This document shows, piece after piece, positions 1 through 12,202 of a stretch of 64,000 nt of DNA (positions are counted from its first letter, which is position 1; every line of letters starts with the position of its first letter). The translations under genes were made by a program, and so were the position numbers. The notes under the pieces are model-generated. The model was not told where the DNA came from. It searched no databases and was given only the letters and a program-made list of their open reading frames with translations. Source of the DNA: Sipunculus nudus (Eukaryota; Annelida; Sipuncula; Golfingiida; Sipunculidae); NCBI GenBank assembly GCA_026874595.1, contig CM049310.1, positions 9,488,001 through 9,552,000 of the forward strand, written 5' to 3'.

Positions 1-1640
1 TTACAGATCGAGTTCGCGTTTCGTCCCGGTTGACCAACTTTTGACCGTTTTACGGCTCCTAAACTTAGAAAATTTCATGAAAAATAGAAATATTCATGAC
101 AGATACACAAGTACGGACTTTTTTTCGCAATGCCTGCAGATATTGGCCTGATTTTTGGTGTGTGAGCAGATATAGACCAGTTACAGATCGAGTTCGCGTT
201 TCGTCCCGGTTGACCTACTTTTGACCATTTTACAGCTCCTAAACTTAGAAATTTTCATGAAAAATATGAAATTTCATGACAAATACACATGTACGGACTT
301 TTTTTCGCAGTGCCTGTAGATGTTGGCCTGATTTTTGGTGTGTGGACAGATATAGACCAGTTACAGATCGAGTTCGCGTTTCGTCCCGGTTGACCTACTT
401 TTGACCGTTTTACAGCTCCTAAACTTAGAAATTTTCATGAAAAATAGGAATATTCATGACAGATACACATGTACGGACTTTTTTTTCGCAGTGCCTGCAG
501 ATATTGGCCTGATATTTGGTGTGTGGGCAGATATAGACCAGTTACAGATCGAGTTCACGTTTCGTCCAGGTTGACTTACTTTTGACCGTTTTACGGCTCC
601 TACACTTAGAAAATTTCATGAAAAATAGAAATATTCATGACAGATACACATGTACAGACTTTTTTTCGCAATGCCTGCAGATATTGGCCTAATTTTTGGA
701 GTGTCGGCATATATATAGACCAGTTACAGATTGAGTTCGCGTTTCATCCCTGTTGACCTACTTTTGACTGTTTTAAGGCTCCTGAACATAGAAAATTCAA
801 TGAAAACTATGAAATTTCATGACAAATACACATGTACGGACCTTTTTTGGCAATGCCTGCAGATATTGGCCTGATTTTTGGTGTTGGCAGATATTGACCA
901 GTTACAGATGGAGTTCGCATTTCGTCCCGGTTGACCTACTTTTGACTGTTTTACGGCTCCTGAACATAGAAAATTTCATGTAAAATATATATTTTCATGA
1001 CAAATACACTTGTACAGACTTTTCGTCACAATACCTGCAGATATTGGCCTGATTTTTTGTGTGTGGGCAGATAATGACCAGTTACAGATCAAGTTCACGT
1101 TTTGTCCCAGTTGACCTATTTTTGACAGTTTGACGGTGCTCTAACATAGAAAATTTCATAAAAAGGTGCACATGTATGGTATTTTTTTTGCAGTGCCTGC
1201 AGATTCAGGCCTGATTTTTGGTGTGTAGGCAGATAATGACCAGTTACAGATCGAGTTCTTGTTTTGTCTCAGTTGACCTACTTTTAACCATTTGACTGCT
1301 CCTGAACATAGAAAGTTTCATGAAAAATATAAATTTTCATAACAAATGCATATGTACTAACTTTTTTGTACTGATAATGACAGTTACAGATCAAGTTTGC
1401 GTTTCATCCTGGTTGACCTACTTTTGATTGTTTTACGGCTCCTAAACATAGAAAATTTCATGAAAGACAGAAATTTTTATGGAAAATGCACATGTATGGA
1501 CTTTTTTTCACAATGCCTGCATATACTGGCATGATTTTTGGTGTGTTGCTTGATAATGACCCTTTACAGATCGAGTTTGCATTTTGCCCTTGTTGACCTA
1601 CTTTTGACCATACGACACCTCCTGAACTTAAAAAATTTTC
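1..1640. repeat. Satellite-like tandem array, ~180-bp unit, about nine copies
   Basis: Units begin with ttacagatcgagtt at about 1, 181, 361, 542, 724, 902, 1082, 1244, 1384 and 1564. The period is 178-182 bp, except for two shortened units of about 162 and 140 bp. The first three or four units are nearly identical; later ones carry more substitutions and deletions, and the last fades near 1640. Each unit holds an internal dyad around tttcatgaaaaat...ttcatga and a CpG-rich start (tcgagttcgcgtttcgtccc). The array runs off the left edge, so its full size is unknown. No coding frame persists across units. Confidence 0.93.
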
Positions 1641-2596
1641 CAAATTTTACAAATGTTTCTAATTTGCCCAAGGCGGGGGCATTTCCTGTCGTTCCGACAC
1701 ATCTAGTCTTGTATATATAACCATATGGCACTCACAACTGGTACATCTCACTATGTGCTCATATTTTTAAGTGACACTTGTGATATATGACTCCCTTTTG
1801 TATCAGCTCATGGAGTGATAAGGATATATCATTAGTGCATAACAAAAACACTGTTGCCGGAATGCTTTGGCCAGGCATTAAGACTATGAGAGTTAAGTGT
1901 TAAGTTTAGCTACTGATTTATAAAATGATAGGAACATTTTGCAGTTTATATCATGGAATCATAGCAATAAACTTAGTTTTCTAGATATCTGAATATTATT
2001 ATACAAATCATCAGATATACCAGCAAGTGGTTGTTCTGATAATATGTGGGTCTGTACCTGGATTTAGGATGGCTTTATTTGATTACAAGACTCTTAGTGA
2101 TGCTTTCTGCATTTCTTTTCTTTTAGGTTTTGCAGTTTACCTACCCTGCTGACCCCATTGAATAGCAAGCTGATAATTAAAACAAATTGGACTTGCACTT
2201 TTTACATTTGCTTGTTCATAAATCTGATATGAGAGCTCTCCAACCTGATCATGCCTTTTGAATTGTTTTGGACATTCATAACTGTTACATTCTTTGAAGC
2301 AATTGCTACAAGTTTAGTGTCTTATTGGAGGATGTGTGACTTGTCAGAAAACCATTATGTCTGCCAGGTAGCCATTTTAGAAATCCTTTTTTGCCAGGAC
2401 AGTTTCTGTGATTTTTTTATGATGTTTGGTCCCTTTTAGAGGATGTTTGTTGTTCAATTTCCGACCTGTCAGAAATCCAATGTGGCCACCAGGACGCCAT
2501 CTTTAAATTCCTTTAGAACATATTATCTCAAGAACTATTAAAATGAATGCAGTGGGATGTATATTAATGTAATCTTGCATTGGGTCAAAGATTTCT
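1641..2596. other. Non-coding, low-copy DNA
   Basis: AT-rich sequence with stops in all frames. The only structure seen is a weak internal duplication: about 2330-2392 and 2441-2515 share 'ggatgt..tg', 'ctgtcagaaa(a/t)cca', 'ccagg(t/a)(a/c)gccat' and 'aaatcctttt/aattccttta'. It may be a decayed dispersed repeat. No gene is supported. Confidence 0.5.
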
Positions 2597-2598
2597 TA

Positions 2599-2623
2599 CC
2601 GTAAAATCTCCACTTAAAACCGC
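2599..2623 (+). repeat. Left terminal inverted repeat of the TA-flanked transposon
   Basis: 25 bp, exact reverse complement of 4547-4571. It is followed at once by cgcggtttaa, a half-inverted echo of the same ttaaaaccgc motif. Confidence 0.92.
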
Positions 2624-4546
2624 GGTTTAATCAAGAAATTCAAAATCTTGAAATCAAGTTGATTTCCTGAAAGCACTGTGCGGTTTATACTAGAAGGGTT
2701 TCCTGAATATCTTCCTGACAGTCATCGTTTTTGGGCCGGCGAGTGAGCGATAATATTGCAACTTTCAAAGGACGTTCTTAGCAGCAGTCTCGCATGCATG
2801 GGAGCCGTGTGTAAATGTATTATTTACAGTTATTTGTTATTTATAAATTAAAATATTGCGGATTAGTTTTCGTGTGATATATAACTTGTTATAAATTCTT
2901 GGTAATTGTTACCAAATAATACGTTTACATCAACCCTGCTGTAACACACAGCGGCCTAACTGCATTAAATGCGGCGGGATCCAGGACCCAGGATACCGCC
3001 GCATAAAAAGCTTCAGCTCAGAGTAAACTGGAGAACTTCAAACCCTTGTCGGAAAAAATCGTGTAAAATAAAAAATTCAGCTAAATATTATGTTTTAGTA
3101 TGTAAACAAGACTCACTTTTAAAACTTTGCAATCCTTGCGCTTGAAACTGTCTCAGAATCTGAAACAATGAACTGCGTGACCTTTGCTCGCTGAGCCAAC
3201 AAGGCCCGTTACCACTGGTTACACAGGCGGCTGCCGGCCAGCCGTGGCTGGAGGGAAAACCCAGAGCAGACATCGTTCCCCGTGTATCACCGTTTATTAG
3301 GATAATACATATTCTTCTAATCATCATTTAAAGTGGACAAACACTGTCTAAGTGGAACGTTATATGCGTATTTGATAAGAATATCTTTATTTCTTAACGA
3401 ATACGACATTTTCAGACGAAATATAAGAATTTAATTGTCATGTGGAATGTCTCCAGTTTCCTCAAATTATCTTCTAGGGCTCTCGCACAGCGAGGACGGG
3501 CGCTAGGGCTAACAGCGGCCCACATCGTTGGGCATGGTCAAGCAAAATTGAAATAAAAACCTACTTTAAACCCATTTGCGGCGTTATTTAGGAATGATTA
3601 TTTGTTTAAAACGTAAAGTAAATAAAAAGCTGACATCGCAAAGAGTCACACAATGGCAGACGATCGTTTTAAAATCAAGTTTGAGTGCCGCTATGTGCTG
3701 AAACGCCCCGGTATTCTGCTAAGAATATTTTGAACGGCTGTACGCGGTGGGTGATAAACAGAACAGCCACCTATTTCGTCCCAGCGTGCCTTGCGCGAAC
3801 ACTGCCTTGACAAAATGGCTCCCAACGGAAACTTTCTTCAGGAAAAAAACTTGCTTACCCCGACTGGCCACTCTAATTTTACCTTAAAATCACTCGTTTT
3901 CAAGCGTCATGTTTCCTATACGTGCGTATCTCGACAAGGTAACTTCAGTTACTCTGATATTTAGTTAAGGTGACCAGCGATGTTTTCAAACGAACCAGCA
4001 AATTGTAACCTGGAGCGATGTCAACGTACGATGTGACGATGATAATACCGAAGTAACCGGTATGAAAATGATTTGAATCTTCTGAGTAATTCCAGAAAAT
4101 GGAATTTTCATCAGAAATTAAGATTTCAAAATATTACTTTTAGAATTAAAATATACTGTGACTTGAAATGGATAAACAGAATATTTTTTCCAAAATATAA
4201 TGACAAATCAGTAGCAAACAAGAATACGGCACGGAATATAAATCTGTATAAACAGGCAGAGGTTCACCGGCCCTTGCGTCTTCCCAAACTACATGCTTGA
4301 GTGACCCTGCAAAAAAAGTCTTATGATAAGTTTAAATAAAATGCCCAAGGAATTTTAAAGTGGATAGGAATGGCCGAGCCGCAATCTACGCGTGTTCATT
4401 TCTAGATGATAGCTTGATTGTGTCTTGTCAAATCATTCCGTAGCGAAAGTTGGTGCGGTTTTAAAGGGGGGTTTTTAGTATTTGAGCCCCTCGCGGTGTC
4501 TCACCTAGAATTTCGGCGAAGTCTGGGTGCGGTTTTAATCGGAAGT

Positions 4547-4571
4547 GCGGTTTTAAGTGGAGATTTTACGG
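4547..4571 (-). repeat. Right terminal inverted repeat of the TA-flanked transposon
   Basis: 25 bp, exact reverse complement of 2599-2623. Two more gtgcggtttta motifs lie just inside it (4453 and 4527), giving three iterations in about 100 bp. Confidence 0.92.
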
Positions 4572-4573
4572 TA

Positions 4574-4946
4574 ATAAATATGACCAATATTTATGAAAGC
4601 TCAGTACAGTTGGCGTGTATTGAATAAAAATTAATATGGAAGCACCCGTTTCACAATAATTCTTGCATGGATTTCCTTGATCTTTTGCTATATTTTGATC
4701 TTATATGTGGCCTGTGTGGTATTTCTTTTGAGACTGACAGGTATCGAGCAAGCTGTGGGATTAGTTCCTGATAGCTCAACAACCATACATTTTGCCTCAG
4801 ACCATCATTCACTATGTTTTAACTAGACATATATGATAAGAATTTATGGCAATGTAGAAAGTTTAAACAAAATTGGCATATAGGTTCTGCAACAATTTTA
4901 CTAGAAGTTGTGAATTGCAGCCCATGATGTCGCAGGTCATGCTTGG
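4574..4946. other. Unassigned DNA upstream of an A/B-type tail
   Basis: No coding frame. Since it runs into an element tail at 4947, it may be the worn body of an A/B-type element, but no recognisable core unit is left. Confidence 0.35.
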
Positions 4947-4980
4947 CAGCTGAGCGTCATGACCCATGGGTCACTTGTTT
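4947..4980 (+). mobile_element. A/B-family 3' terminus (orphan tail)
   Basis: cagctgagcgtca is followed by the 14-bp palindrome TGACCCATGGGTCA and CTTGTT. This is the same terminus as at 18830, 30564, 49180 and 63330. No matching head is seen upstream within the window, and it abuts a 5'-truncated A body at 4981. Confidence 0.75.
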
Positions 4981-6060
4981 CAGTAATACAACTTTAATTA
5001 ATCAAAATTTAATTGTATACCAAAAATTAGATCAAAATCTGTTAAATTTTTTTAAATATTTGCAAAAATGTAAAATTGGTACCTTAAATTTTTCCCAACT
5101 TTGGCCATGGCATGTTTTTCTTCTGTGAGTACTGTGGATTTAATTTTCACAGCATGTGCACATAAGGATTTAATCTGTTAAAATCTGAAATTTGAAAATA
5201 AAAGCTGCAAAATTAGGCTAGTAATTGAATTTATTTTGGAGGCTCTTGTTGTATTCCCTTGCATTGTCAAGCTGTCCACTTTGGTGACTGTAGGTCATTC
5301 AGTGCAGCTCTCTCCACTGAGTTGAGCTTGATCAGGCTGTCTGCAGATAATACCATACCACAGGGAGCCTTTTTCTCTGGCCTTTTTTACCTGTACTATG
5401 AACTAGATGAATCTTAAAATTAACATTTTTTTTAAGCAACGAGCAGTAACAACGGAGACCCCTCCCCCCACCCACCCCTTCAATACACATGACTAATAAA
5501 CAAGATGAATCTTATAATTTTAATGTTAAATAAATTCTCTTTGATGAGACTTGGACAATTTTGATTGTTTTAAAGAAAAAAAATTCATGAATTTAATCCT
5601 AATATTCAAATGTGATAAAATATTAGGATCTAATGTAAGTGCTAACTGACAAGATTTAAGAAGATATAAATATTTTGTAGCATTTCATTTATATCTCTTA
5701 AAGTTGGCAGGGCCTAGGTGTGAATAACACTGTTAACTTAGTATTAAAATTAGGAATATTGGTCAAACTTTGTGGGATTAATTTTTAACTCATATGGCCA
5801 TATATTTAATAGCTTTTGAAAACTTAATTACCTCACACATTATTTGTTTATGAACTGTTACTTTTATATAACACTTACCGTAGGCCTATTTGTTCCCTTG
5901 GTGCATCGCTAAATGGTTTAGCTCATGTCCATTATTCTATAATTTACAGAGTTTCATTTTAGCAGGGCCATTTTCTAATAGCTTTTCTAATGATAATAGG
6001 GGATGGGACTAATATTTTCCAAAATTCAGCTTAGCGATGTGACCCATTGGTCCCTTGTTT
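4981..6060 (+). mobile_element. 5'-truncated family A element with degenerate tail
   Basis: 4981-5240 (cagtaatacaactttaatt... to ttaatctgttaaaatctgaa) matches the bodies of the A elements at about 9880-10010 and 10466-10690. The rest, with a short C-rich tract near 5461, resembles 10850-10910 more weakly. A worn tail (ttagcgatgtgacccattgg, then tcccttgtt) ends at 6059. The join of an intact tail (4947-4980) to mid-body sequence implies nesting or recombination. Confidence 0.6.
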
Positions 6061-8134
6061 TTTATGTTTGTCCTACAGACTGATTACTGGACTGCTGCAA
6101 ATATTTAATGTTAGTGAAATAATGCTGTCTGCTGTCTGTGGACACTTGGTGATAATTGGTAATTATCAGACTTTTTCTTATATCTGTTATGAAGAAGTGT
6201 ATACTGTACAAGTGGGGCTTTTTATTAAGCTTTACAGATATATTACTTGTAAGGATGGCTGTATGTGAACATACCAGACTATGAGAAGAGTAAGAAACAC
6301 ACCCACTTATTCTACTTTTTTATTTGTCTGGAAAATAAATGATAAGAGGAAAGATATTTTGTGATATGAGATTCATCCATTTTCACCTCTGCTATTGAAA
6401 TTGGTCCCAAGTATTGAGCACCCCCGTACCCCTGTCATTTCAGTATCATGTTTGCAGTCAGACAGGAGACAATCAGGATGTTGTAACTGAAGGGTTTCCA
6501 TGGAAACCTTTAACGAGACCACATGAAAGATCCTATCAATCATGTGACGTGTGTGCTGCTGACATGAACCATCAGGGGACCAGGGGTAGTGTCCAGTAAT
6601 TAGCAAGCTCACCACTTAATAGTCTCTGAAAGTCTCCCAAAAGTCATGTCCTATGTGGACAATTTTCGCCACATCAGTGCTTTGTGGCAGATTAAGACCG
6701 GATGTGCCAGACTTCCTAGATGTAGGCCCAGTGTACACAGTACTCGCCAACAGGTAAAAAGCATGGTGGCTACTTGCTGTCATGAAATTAATTTCAAAAC
6801 CAGAGGATTTTAAAATTTTCTTTTATTATTATTGATTGATTGGATGATATTGTTGAAATTCATTAAATGATTGCTTGAGAAGTATTATCATTTTTTGAGA
6901 GCCCATAGGATAATATTGATTTGGTTTATGCAAGAACAATTCTTTTAATAAGACATCCTTTGGTGAACTGTATTTTTCATAACGTACAGACATTTTTAAG
7001 ACAGCTTCCCCATTGTAGGTAATGTTTGGATAGTAGCAGCTTCTTGCAAGCATGCCAGTTCATGTGTGACATGTGACCACACTTTGCTAAACTATTACAC
7101 TGCCCAGTCTGTATCATGTTCATTTTAAGTTAAGTTGCTGACTTCAAAGTTACTTGGAATTCCATTAAAATTTTGGAAAGTGAGTTCTTAACAATGTGAA
7201 CTAAGTTTCAGCTTTATGCAGTTACCATGTTGGTACTTGTGTAAAAGAAAGCACAACTTAATTGTATTTGGCAAGTTGTTATTAACACAGGTAACTAGAC
7301 TGAAAGTAAGGTACACTTAATGTGTATCAAGAGGGGTAACCAGGTGATCAAGTGCATATAAATCAAGGTCACAGGACCTTTAGTACAGTGTGATTAACCT
7401 TGGTATAGTACTGGTTTTCCAAACACAGGTGCTGTCACTAAAACCTCAAAGGCTGTCTTTAGTCTACCAGTGGTTGATCATTATGGTACTACTGATTAAG
7501 ATTAAAAACTAAAGGCAGATCATGGGCTGGTACAGTCTCAATTAGACTGTTTATCAGCAGTTACTTCATAACCTTGGGTATGGTAATTACAGACCCATGT
7601 TACAGAAGAGCCCATAGCCAGATGTCAGAGGATACAATAATGTTTCTCATTCAATCAGGATTATTATCAACAGATCCATTTTCTGACACACTACCCTCAG
7701 TGGTTGGACTGGTTAGTCTGTGATGGCATCTTATAGTAGCAGATTGACTGGGAAGTAATTGCCCTGCTGGGCTGATGCCAGTGTCATTAAGGGCAAGACA
7801 GTTGGCCCCTTAGTGTATATATTGCCAGCTACCCATGGGCTGGCCTTGTCTTAAATTGTGGATTGTAAAACCTGGTGTGTGCAATTGAAGGGTGTGGCAG
7901 AAGAAATCTTTTAAAATGGCTTTTGAGTTTTGGTGGAGCGAAATGAGTTCAAAACACTTTGGCTTGAAAACTTATGTTAAAACAGGATCAGTGGTGTCAT
8001 TTCTGAATTCTTGTGAATATCTTACCAGTGAAATTTGCCAAAGTAAAAATTGTTTTTCTGTTTACATGATAAAAGAAATAAGTTTTAGTTCTTTTCATGC
8101 TACCACTTACGGAGTTGCATGACAACTGACATTT
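6061..8134. other. Non-coding, low-copy DNA
   Basis: All frames are broken within about 80 codons. No splice-flanked exon, RNA gene or repeat could be supported here. Confidence 0.5.
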
Positions 8135-8590
8135 ATTTTTATGAACTATAGTGACATCATCTAAAATAAAATATAACTGCAGCATTTTTCCATGGAGGCT
8201 TTTACATGGTTTTGAACCATGGACACTTACCTCCAAAGACCTACATAATTGCCACCAAAGTAAAAAATTTGTTCAGTTTAATTGATATTTTTATGAACTT
8301 TAGTGACATCTTCTAAAATAAAATGTAACTGCAGCATTTTTCCATGGAGGTTTTACATGGTTTTGAACCATGGGCACTTACCTCCAAAGACCTACATAAC
8401 TGCCACCAAAGAAAACATTTGTACAGCTTAATTGCTATTTTATGAACTTTAGTGACATCAACTAAAATAAAATATAACTGCAGCATTTTTCCATGGAGGC
8501 TTTAACATGGTTTTGAACCATGGACACTTACCTCCAAAGACCTACATAATTGCCACCATAGAAAACATATGTACAGCTTAATTGCTGTTA
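8135..8590. repeat. Tandem repeat, ~150-bp unit, three copies
   Basis: The phrase atgaact(a/t)tagtgacatc starts at 8141, 8293 and 8442, giving periods of 152 and 149 bp. Every unit carries tataactgcagcatttttcc, then a dyad between ccatggagg and gaaccatgg, then ttacctccaaagacctacat. The copies differ by scattered substitutions and small indels. Confidence 0.92.
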
Positions 8591-8719
8591 TTATTTGTAA
8601 TTCTTCTTCTCTTTCATCCTCTTCTGCTTCTTATTATTAATATATGTATTATTATTAATATTTTTTTCATTATGTCAGTTAGTGTTATTCTTTTGATAAC
8701 TCTTGGTGTTCAGGTCTCT

Positions 8720-8810
8720 GAGTGTATCCCAAGGCAGGTAAATGTGCCTGGGGAGACCTCATTAAATGGGGTAGATCTAGATAAAGTGATTGGTTCAGAA
8801 GCAAGTTAAT
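8720..8810 (+). repeat. Fragment of a dispersed repeat shared with 21700-21860
   Basis: ggggagacctcattaaatgg...agatctagataaag.gattggttcag matches ggaaggtccattaaatatt...gacccagataaagaggttgattcag near 21805-21852. A splice-like CAG/GTAAAT inside it is therefore discounted as an exon. Confidence 0.5.
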
Positions 8811-9391
8811 GATTATGATTGTAAAGGTCAAAGGTTAGCTGTGGTCAGTGAGTAAAAATGGATTTTCTTTGATGTGCAGAGATTCTTAATTGGAAATTTA
8901 GTGTAAATCAGTTGCCTTGGTATGAATCTCCAGTTTTGATGTGTATCTAGATCTCATAGGATCTCTGTTATTAAGTCCGAATGTAGATGAGTAATGTTGA
9001 ATATTACCAAGAGTAATCAGCGGTAAGTAGTATCTACATGCTATTAGGTGGCTGTAGAGACTCTATCACAATTTTCATCCCGTTGCTCCAAGGCCAGTAT
9101 AACTAATTTATGTTTATCTCCACAGGTGGCATCTGTGTGCTTAATCATATTTTGGGAAACCCTGTAGATTTGACAGGCCAGAAATTTTCCCCCGAGTCAT
9201 TACCTCACTATTATTTTGGGCCCCCTTGATGAGGAAAACAATTGAACTGCTGCCTTTCCACCTGGACATGAATCAGTATATGAAATTATCACAGTCTCAA
9301 CACAAACACAAAAACATCAGAAACATAAAAACAGCACAAAAATTGCTTGGATTTAGCCCATAATATAACACATGCCACCATAGACCACATG
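8811..9391. other. Non-coding DNA before family A copies
   Basis: No open frame or repeat could be assigned. Confidence 0.45.
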
Positions 9392-10010
9392 TTTTTAGCT
9401 CAGCTGACTATAAGTCATCTGAGCTATAGTCGTGGTCCATTGTCCGTCTGTCCGTCTGTCTGTCCGTCCGTCCATCCGTCCGTCTGTCTGTCCGTCCGAA
9501 AGACTGGCACGTTTCGACACTGTTGGATCTACTAATCTGAAATTCGGCATACAGTTAGATGTTCCCATAATCTCCTACCATGCCGACAATTGGGTCAATA
9601 GGACTTCGTTCCTTCGAGATATTAAGGAAAAACCTCAATTTTTTATTAGAAATCTGTTTTCACACCTCAGGACTGCCTAATATCAAAACCACTCATCTGG
9701 TTTTCTTCATATTTACCATAAATATTCCTCTATATAGTTCCTATGTACATGCCAGATATTAAGTAAGTATTATATAATTTTAAAAAGTTATGGGCCCAAA
9801 CATAATGAACTTTGTAAAAAATCAGGAAGATATTTGGTCACTTAAGACCAAAAGTGTTAAAGGTAGGGACTTTTTCCAGTAATACAACTTTAATTAATCA
9901 AAATTTAATTGTATACCAAAAATTAGGTCAAAATCTGTTATATTTTTTCAAATATTGGCAAAAATATAAAATTGGGCCTTAAATTTTGCCCAACTTTGGC
10001 CACGGCACGT
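9392..10010 (+). mobile_element. Family A element, head plus partial body (A1)
   Basis: Starts TTTTTAGCTCAGCTGACT and folds as AGCTCAGCTGACT-ATA-AGTCATCTGAGCT, a 13-bp stem with one mismatch. Next comes a GTCC/GTCT run (9437-9500), then a body beginning ggcacgtttcgacactgttgg. The body stops at ...ggcacgtttttt, where a second head begins at 10011. Other A copies continue from this point with (c/t)tctgtgagtactg-like sequence, so A1 is interrupted by, or fused to, A2. Confidence 0.8.
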
Positions 10011-10772
10011 TTTTTAGCTCAGCTGACTATAAGTCATCTGAGCTATAGTCGTGGTCCTTTGTCCGTCGTCCGTCCGTCCGGCCGTCCGTTAACAGGGCAC
10101 GTTTTAAAACTGTTGGACCTACGAATCCAAAATTCTGCATACCATTAGATGTCCCCAAAATCTCCTACCATAACAAAAATTGGGTCATTAGAACTTCGTT
10201 CCTTCGAGATATTAAGGAAAAACCTCCGTTTTCCATAAAAAAGCCATTGTTTCACTTCAAGGCTGCCTAATATCAAAACCACTGATCTGTTTTTGATCAG
10301 ATTTAGTATTCATATTCTTCCATACATTTACTGTGCACATACCAAAAATTAGGTCAGTATTGGGTATTATTTTGAAGTTATAGGCCCAAATATAATGCAA
10401 TTTTTTAAAAATAAGGAAATATATTTGCTCACTTAACATGAGAATTGCTGAAGCTGGAGACTTTTTTTCAGGAATATAACTTTATTTAATCAAGATTCAA
10501 TTTTTTACCCAAAATTAGATCTGAATTTTGCAAATTGTTCAAGTTATAAGCATAAATAAAAAATCAGTACCTTAAATTTTGTCCAAATTTGGCAGTGGCA
10601 CATTTTTTCCCTGTAAGTACTGTTGATTTTATTTTCACAGCATATATACATAAGGATTTAATCTGTTAAAATCTGAAATTTCAAAGAAATTGTTTGAAAA
10701 GAGTAGCTTTTATTCAAGTTTTCATACACCATGTCAAGTGTTGTTTACATCTGGCCCACCTAGTAGTACAGC

Positions 10773-11597
10773 CTTCACTTGCATTATGTAACCCACCCCA
10801 GGCAGCTTGCCATGGCCAAGCTTGGCCACTACTAGCAGGCTTCCCCTCTGCCCTGCACTCACCCCCCCCCCCCCCCCCCAGCTGGTGCATAAACTAGATG
10901 AATGTTATAATTTTCTGTATTTTATTTTATTCTTGGACATGCTACATTTTAGATTTTGTATTGTACCACCAGGGTTACAATGATTAAAGTGCACATTTAA
11001 TTGTGTCCACAAAGTGATGTATTGCTATGAAAGTGTGGATGTTCATCAGATAAGTAATGCTTTACTTCAGAAGAGTAAAACTTCACCAGGTGTGAAATTG
11101 ACTATTAATTCCAGTAATTAATTATAGCTGAGATTGTAATTAGCATAATGATATTGTTTGTCCCTCATTCAACCAACAGTGTGTATACTTTATTTGAAAA
11201 GATGTTTTTATTTTATCAAATGTACTGAATCTTTTATTTTATTTCGGTGAATAAAATTAAGCATGTACTGAAAACTCCAATGTGCAAAACGTTTTAATAG
11301 GGATTCAAGGAATAATTTTGTAGATGCCATGTTGTTATATATAAATCTAAATGCATTATTCCCTTGAAAGTGAAGTGAAGGTATTAGTCCATTCTGTCCA
11401 CTTGCCTGTCCATCTGCAAATTTTTCATATGCATCACAGTATCTCAAAACTTTTACTGTTTTTCTTCATGACAGTCTTGTCAGAGTATTAGTTTGCAATC
11501 ATATATTGAGAACTTTACTATAACCAAGTAGGAGGGCCCTTTCCTCTTAGCTTCTCATATGCTTATATAAATAAAAAACATTACAATAGAATATTTT
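10773..11597. repeat. Local direct duplication, copy 1
   Basis: Runs from cttcacttgcattatgtaac to attacaatagaatattt and aligns almost continuously with 12098-13196. A poly-C tract (10862-10879) is present in both copies. Confidence 0.9.
10862..10879. repeat. Poly-C tract
   Basis: Uninterrupted C run. The equivalent tract in the duplicated copy is at 12185-12202. Confidence 0.95.
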
Positions 11598-12184
11598 CAT
11601 ATTTTGCATTTGCAAAAATTTCAAACTTAAGCTGGTTGTTGTGACCCATGGGTCCTTTGTTTATATTCTGGATTCTCAACATCATTGTTTGGCTAAAACT
11701 GAATAAATACCAGACATGGTGCGAATACTTGGCAAATGTATATGAATATGAATATGTACTCCATTATAAAATTTCTTGCATAAGAATGGGAATTCAGGTA
11801 AAAATGAAAGTATTTGAATACCAGTGCAAATACTTTCAAAATGTATTCATGAATGCATTCATGAATATATTCTATAATATTATTTTAATAATCATTTCAG
11901 TTATATTTTATTAAAAAAGTCATATGATTCTCTTATTATTTTTAATAAAAATTATATTTGGCACAATATTTGTTATTAAATTTTAATAAATAGTTCAACT
12001 CTTTATCTTATATGTTCTGCTTATCAGTTATATGGCCAGGTCAAAATCTGTATGACAGTGGCACTCCATTTGTTAAAAAAATAAATGAAATCAATCTCTT
12101 CACTTGCATTATGTAACCCACCCCAGGCAGCTTGCCTTGGGTCAGCCTGGCCACTACAAGCAGGCTTCCCCTCTGCCCTGCCCT

Positions 12185-12202
12185 CCCCCCCCCCCCCCCC
12201 CC
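12185..12202. repeat. Poly-C tract
   Basis: Uninterrupted C run in duplication copy 2. Such runs also give spurious Pro/Gly-rich frames on both strands. Confidence 0.95.

Larger units (their letters stand above)
2599..4571. mobile_element. DNA transposon with 25-bp terminal inverted repeats, probably non-autonomous, TA-flanked
   Basis: The ends at 2599-2623 and 4547-4571 are perfect 25-bp inverted repeats starting CCGTAAAATCTCCACTTAA. TA lies immediately outside both ends (2597-2598 and 4572-4573), as for a TA target duplication of the Tc1/mariner/pogo (IS630) superfamily. The motif gtgcggttttaa recurs at 4453, 4527 and 4545 and in variant form near 2684, like iterated transposase-binding sites. 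The interior is richer in G+C and CpG than its surroundings, which suggests a fairly recent arrival. The best interior frame is about 79 codons on the minus strand (3088-3327), with no DDE/D signature seen, so it is probably a deletion derivative. The superfamily is inferred only from TA and the ends. Confidence 0.85.
10011..11662 (+). mobile_element. Family A element (A2) with worn 3' tail
   Basis: Head hairpin at 10016-10044, CCGT-rich run at 10060-10090, and the body repeats A1 in order up to 10590 and then continues. A degenerate tail (gtgacccatgggtcctttgtt) lies at 11640-11661. The internal part 10773-11597 is repeated directly at 12098-13196. The exact 3' limit is uncertain because the next tail, at 13843, could also belong to this copy. 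Confidence 0.6.

Noticed and set aside
2599-4571. CpG-island promoter of a host gene
   Set aside because: The CpG-rich stretch is bounded exactly by perfect inverted repeats, so it belongs to a transposon.
8719-8744. 24-bp splice-flanked segment (CAG/.../GTAAAT)
   Set aside because: It sits inside a dispersed repeat fragment also present at 21700-21860.
10694-10897. Pro/Gly-rich frames over the poly-C tracts at 10862 and 12185
   Set aside because: Artefacts of homopolymer runs within duplicated non-coding DNA.
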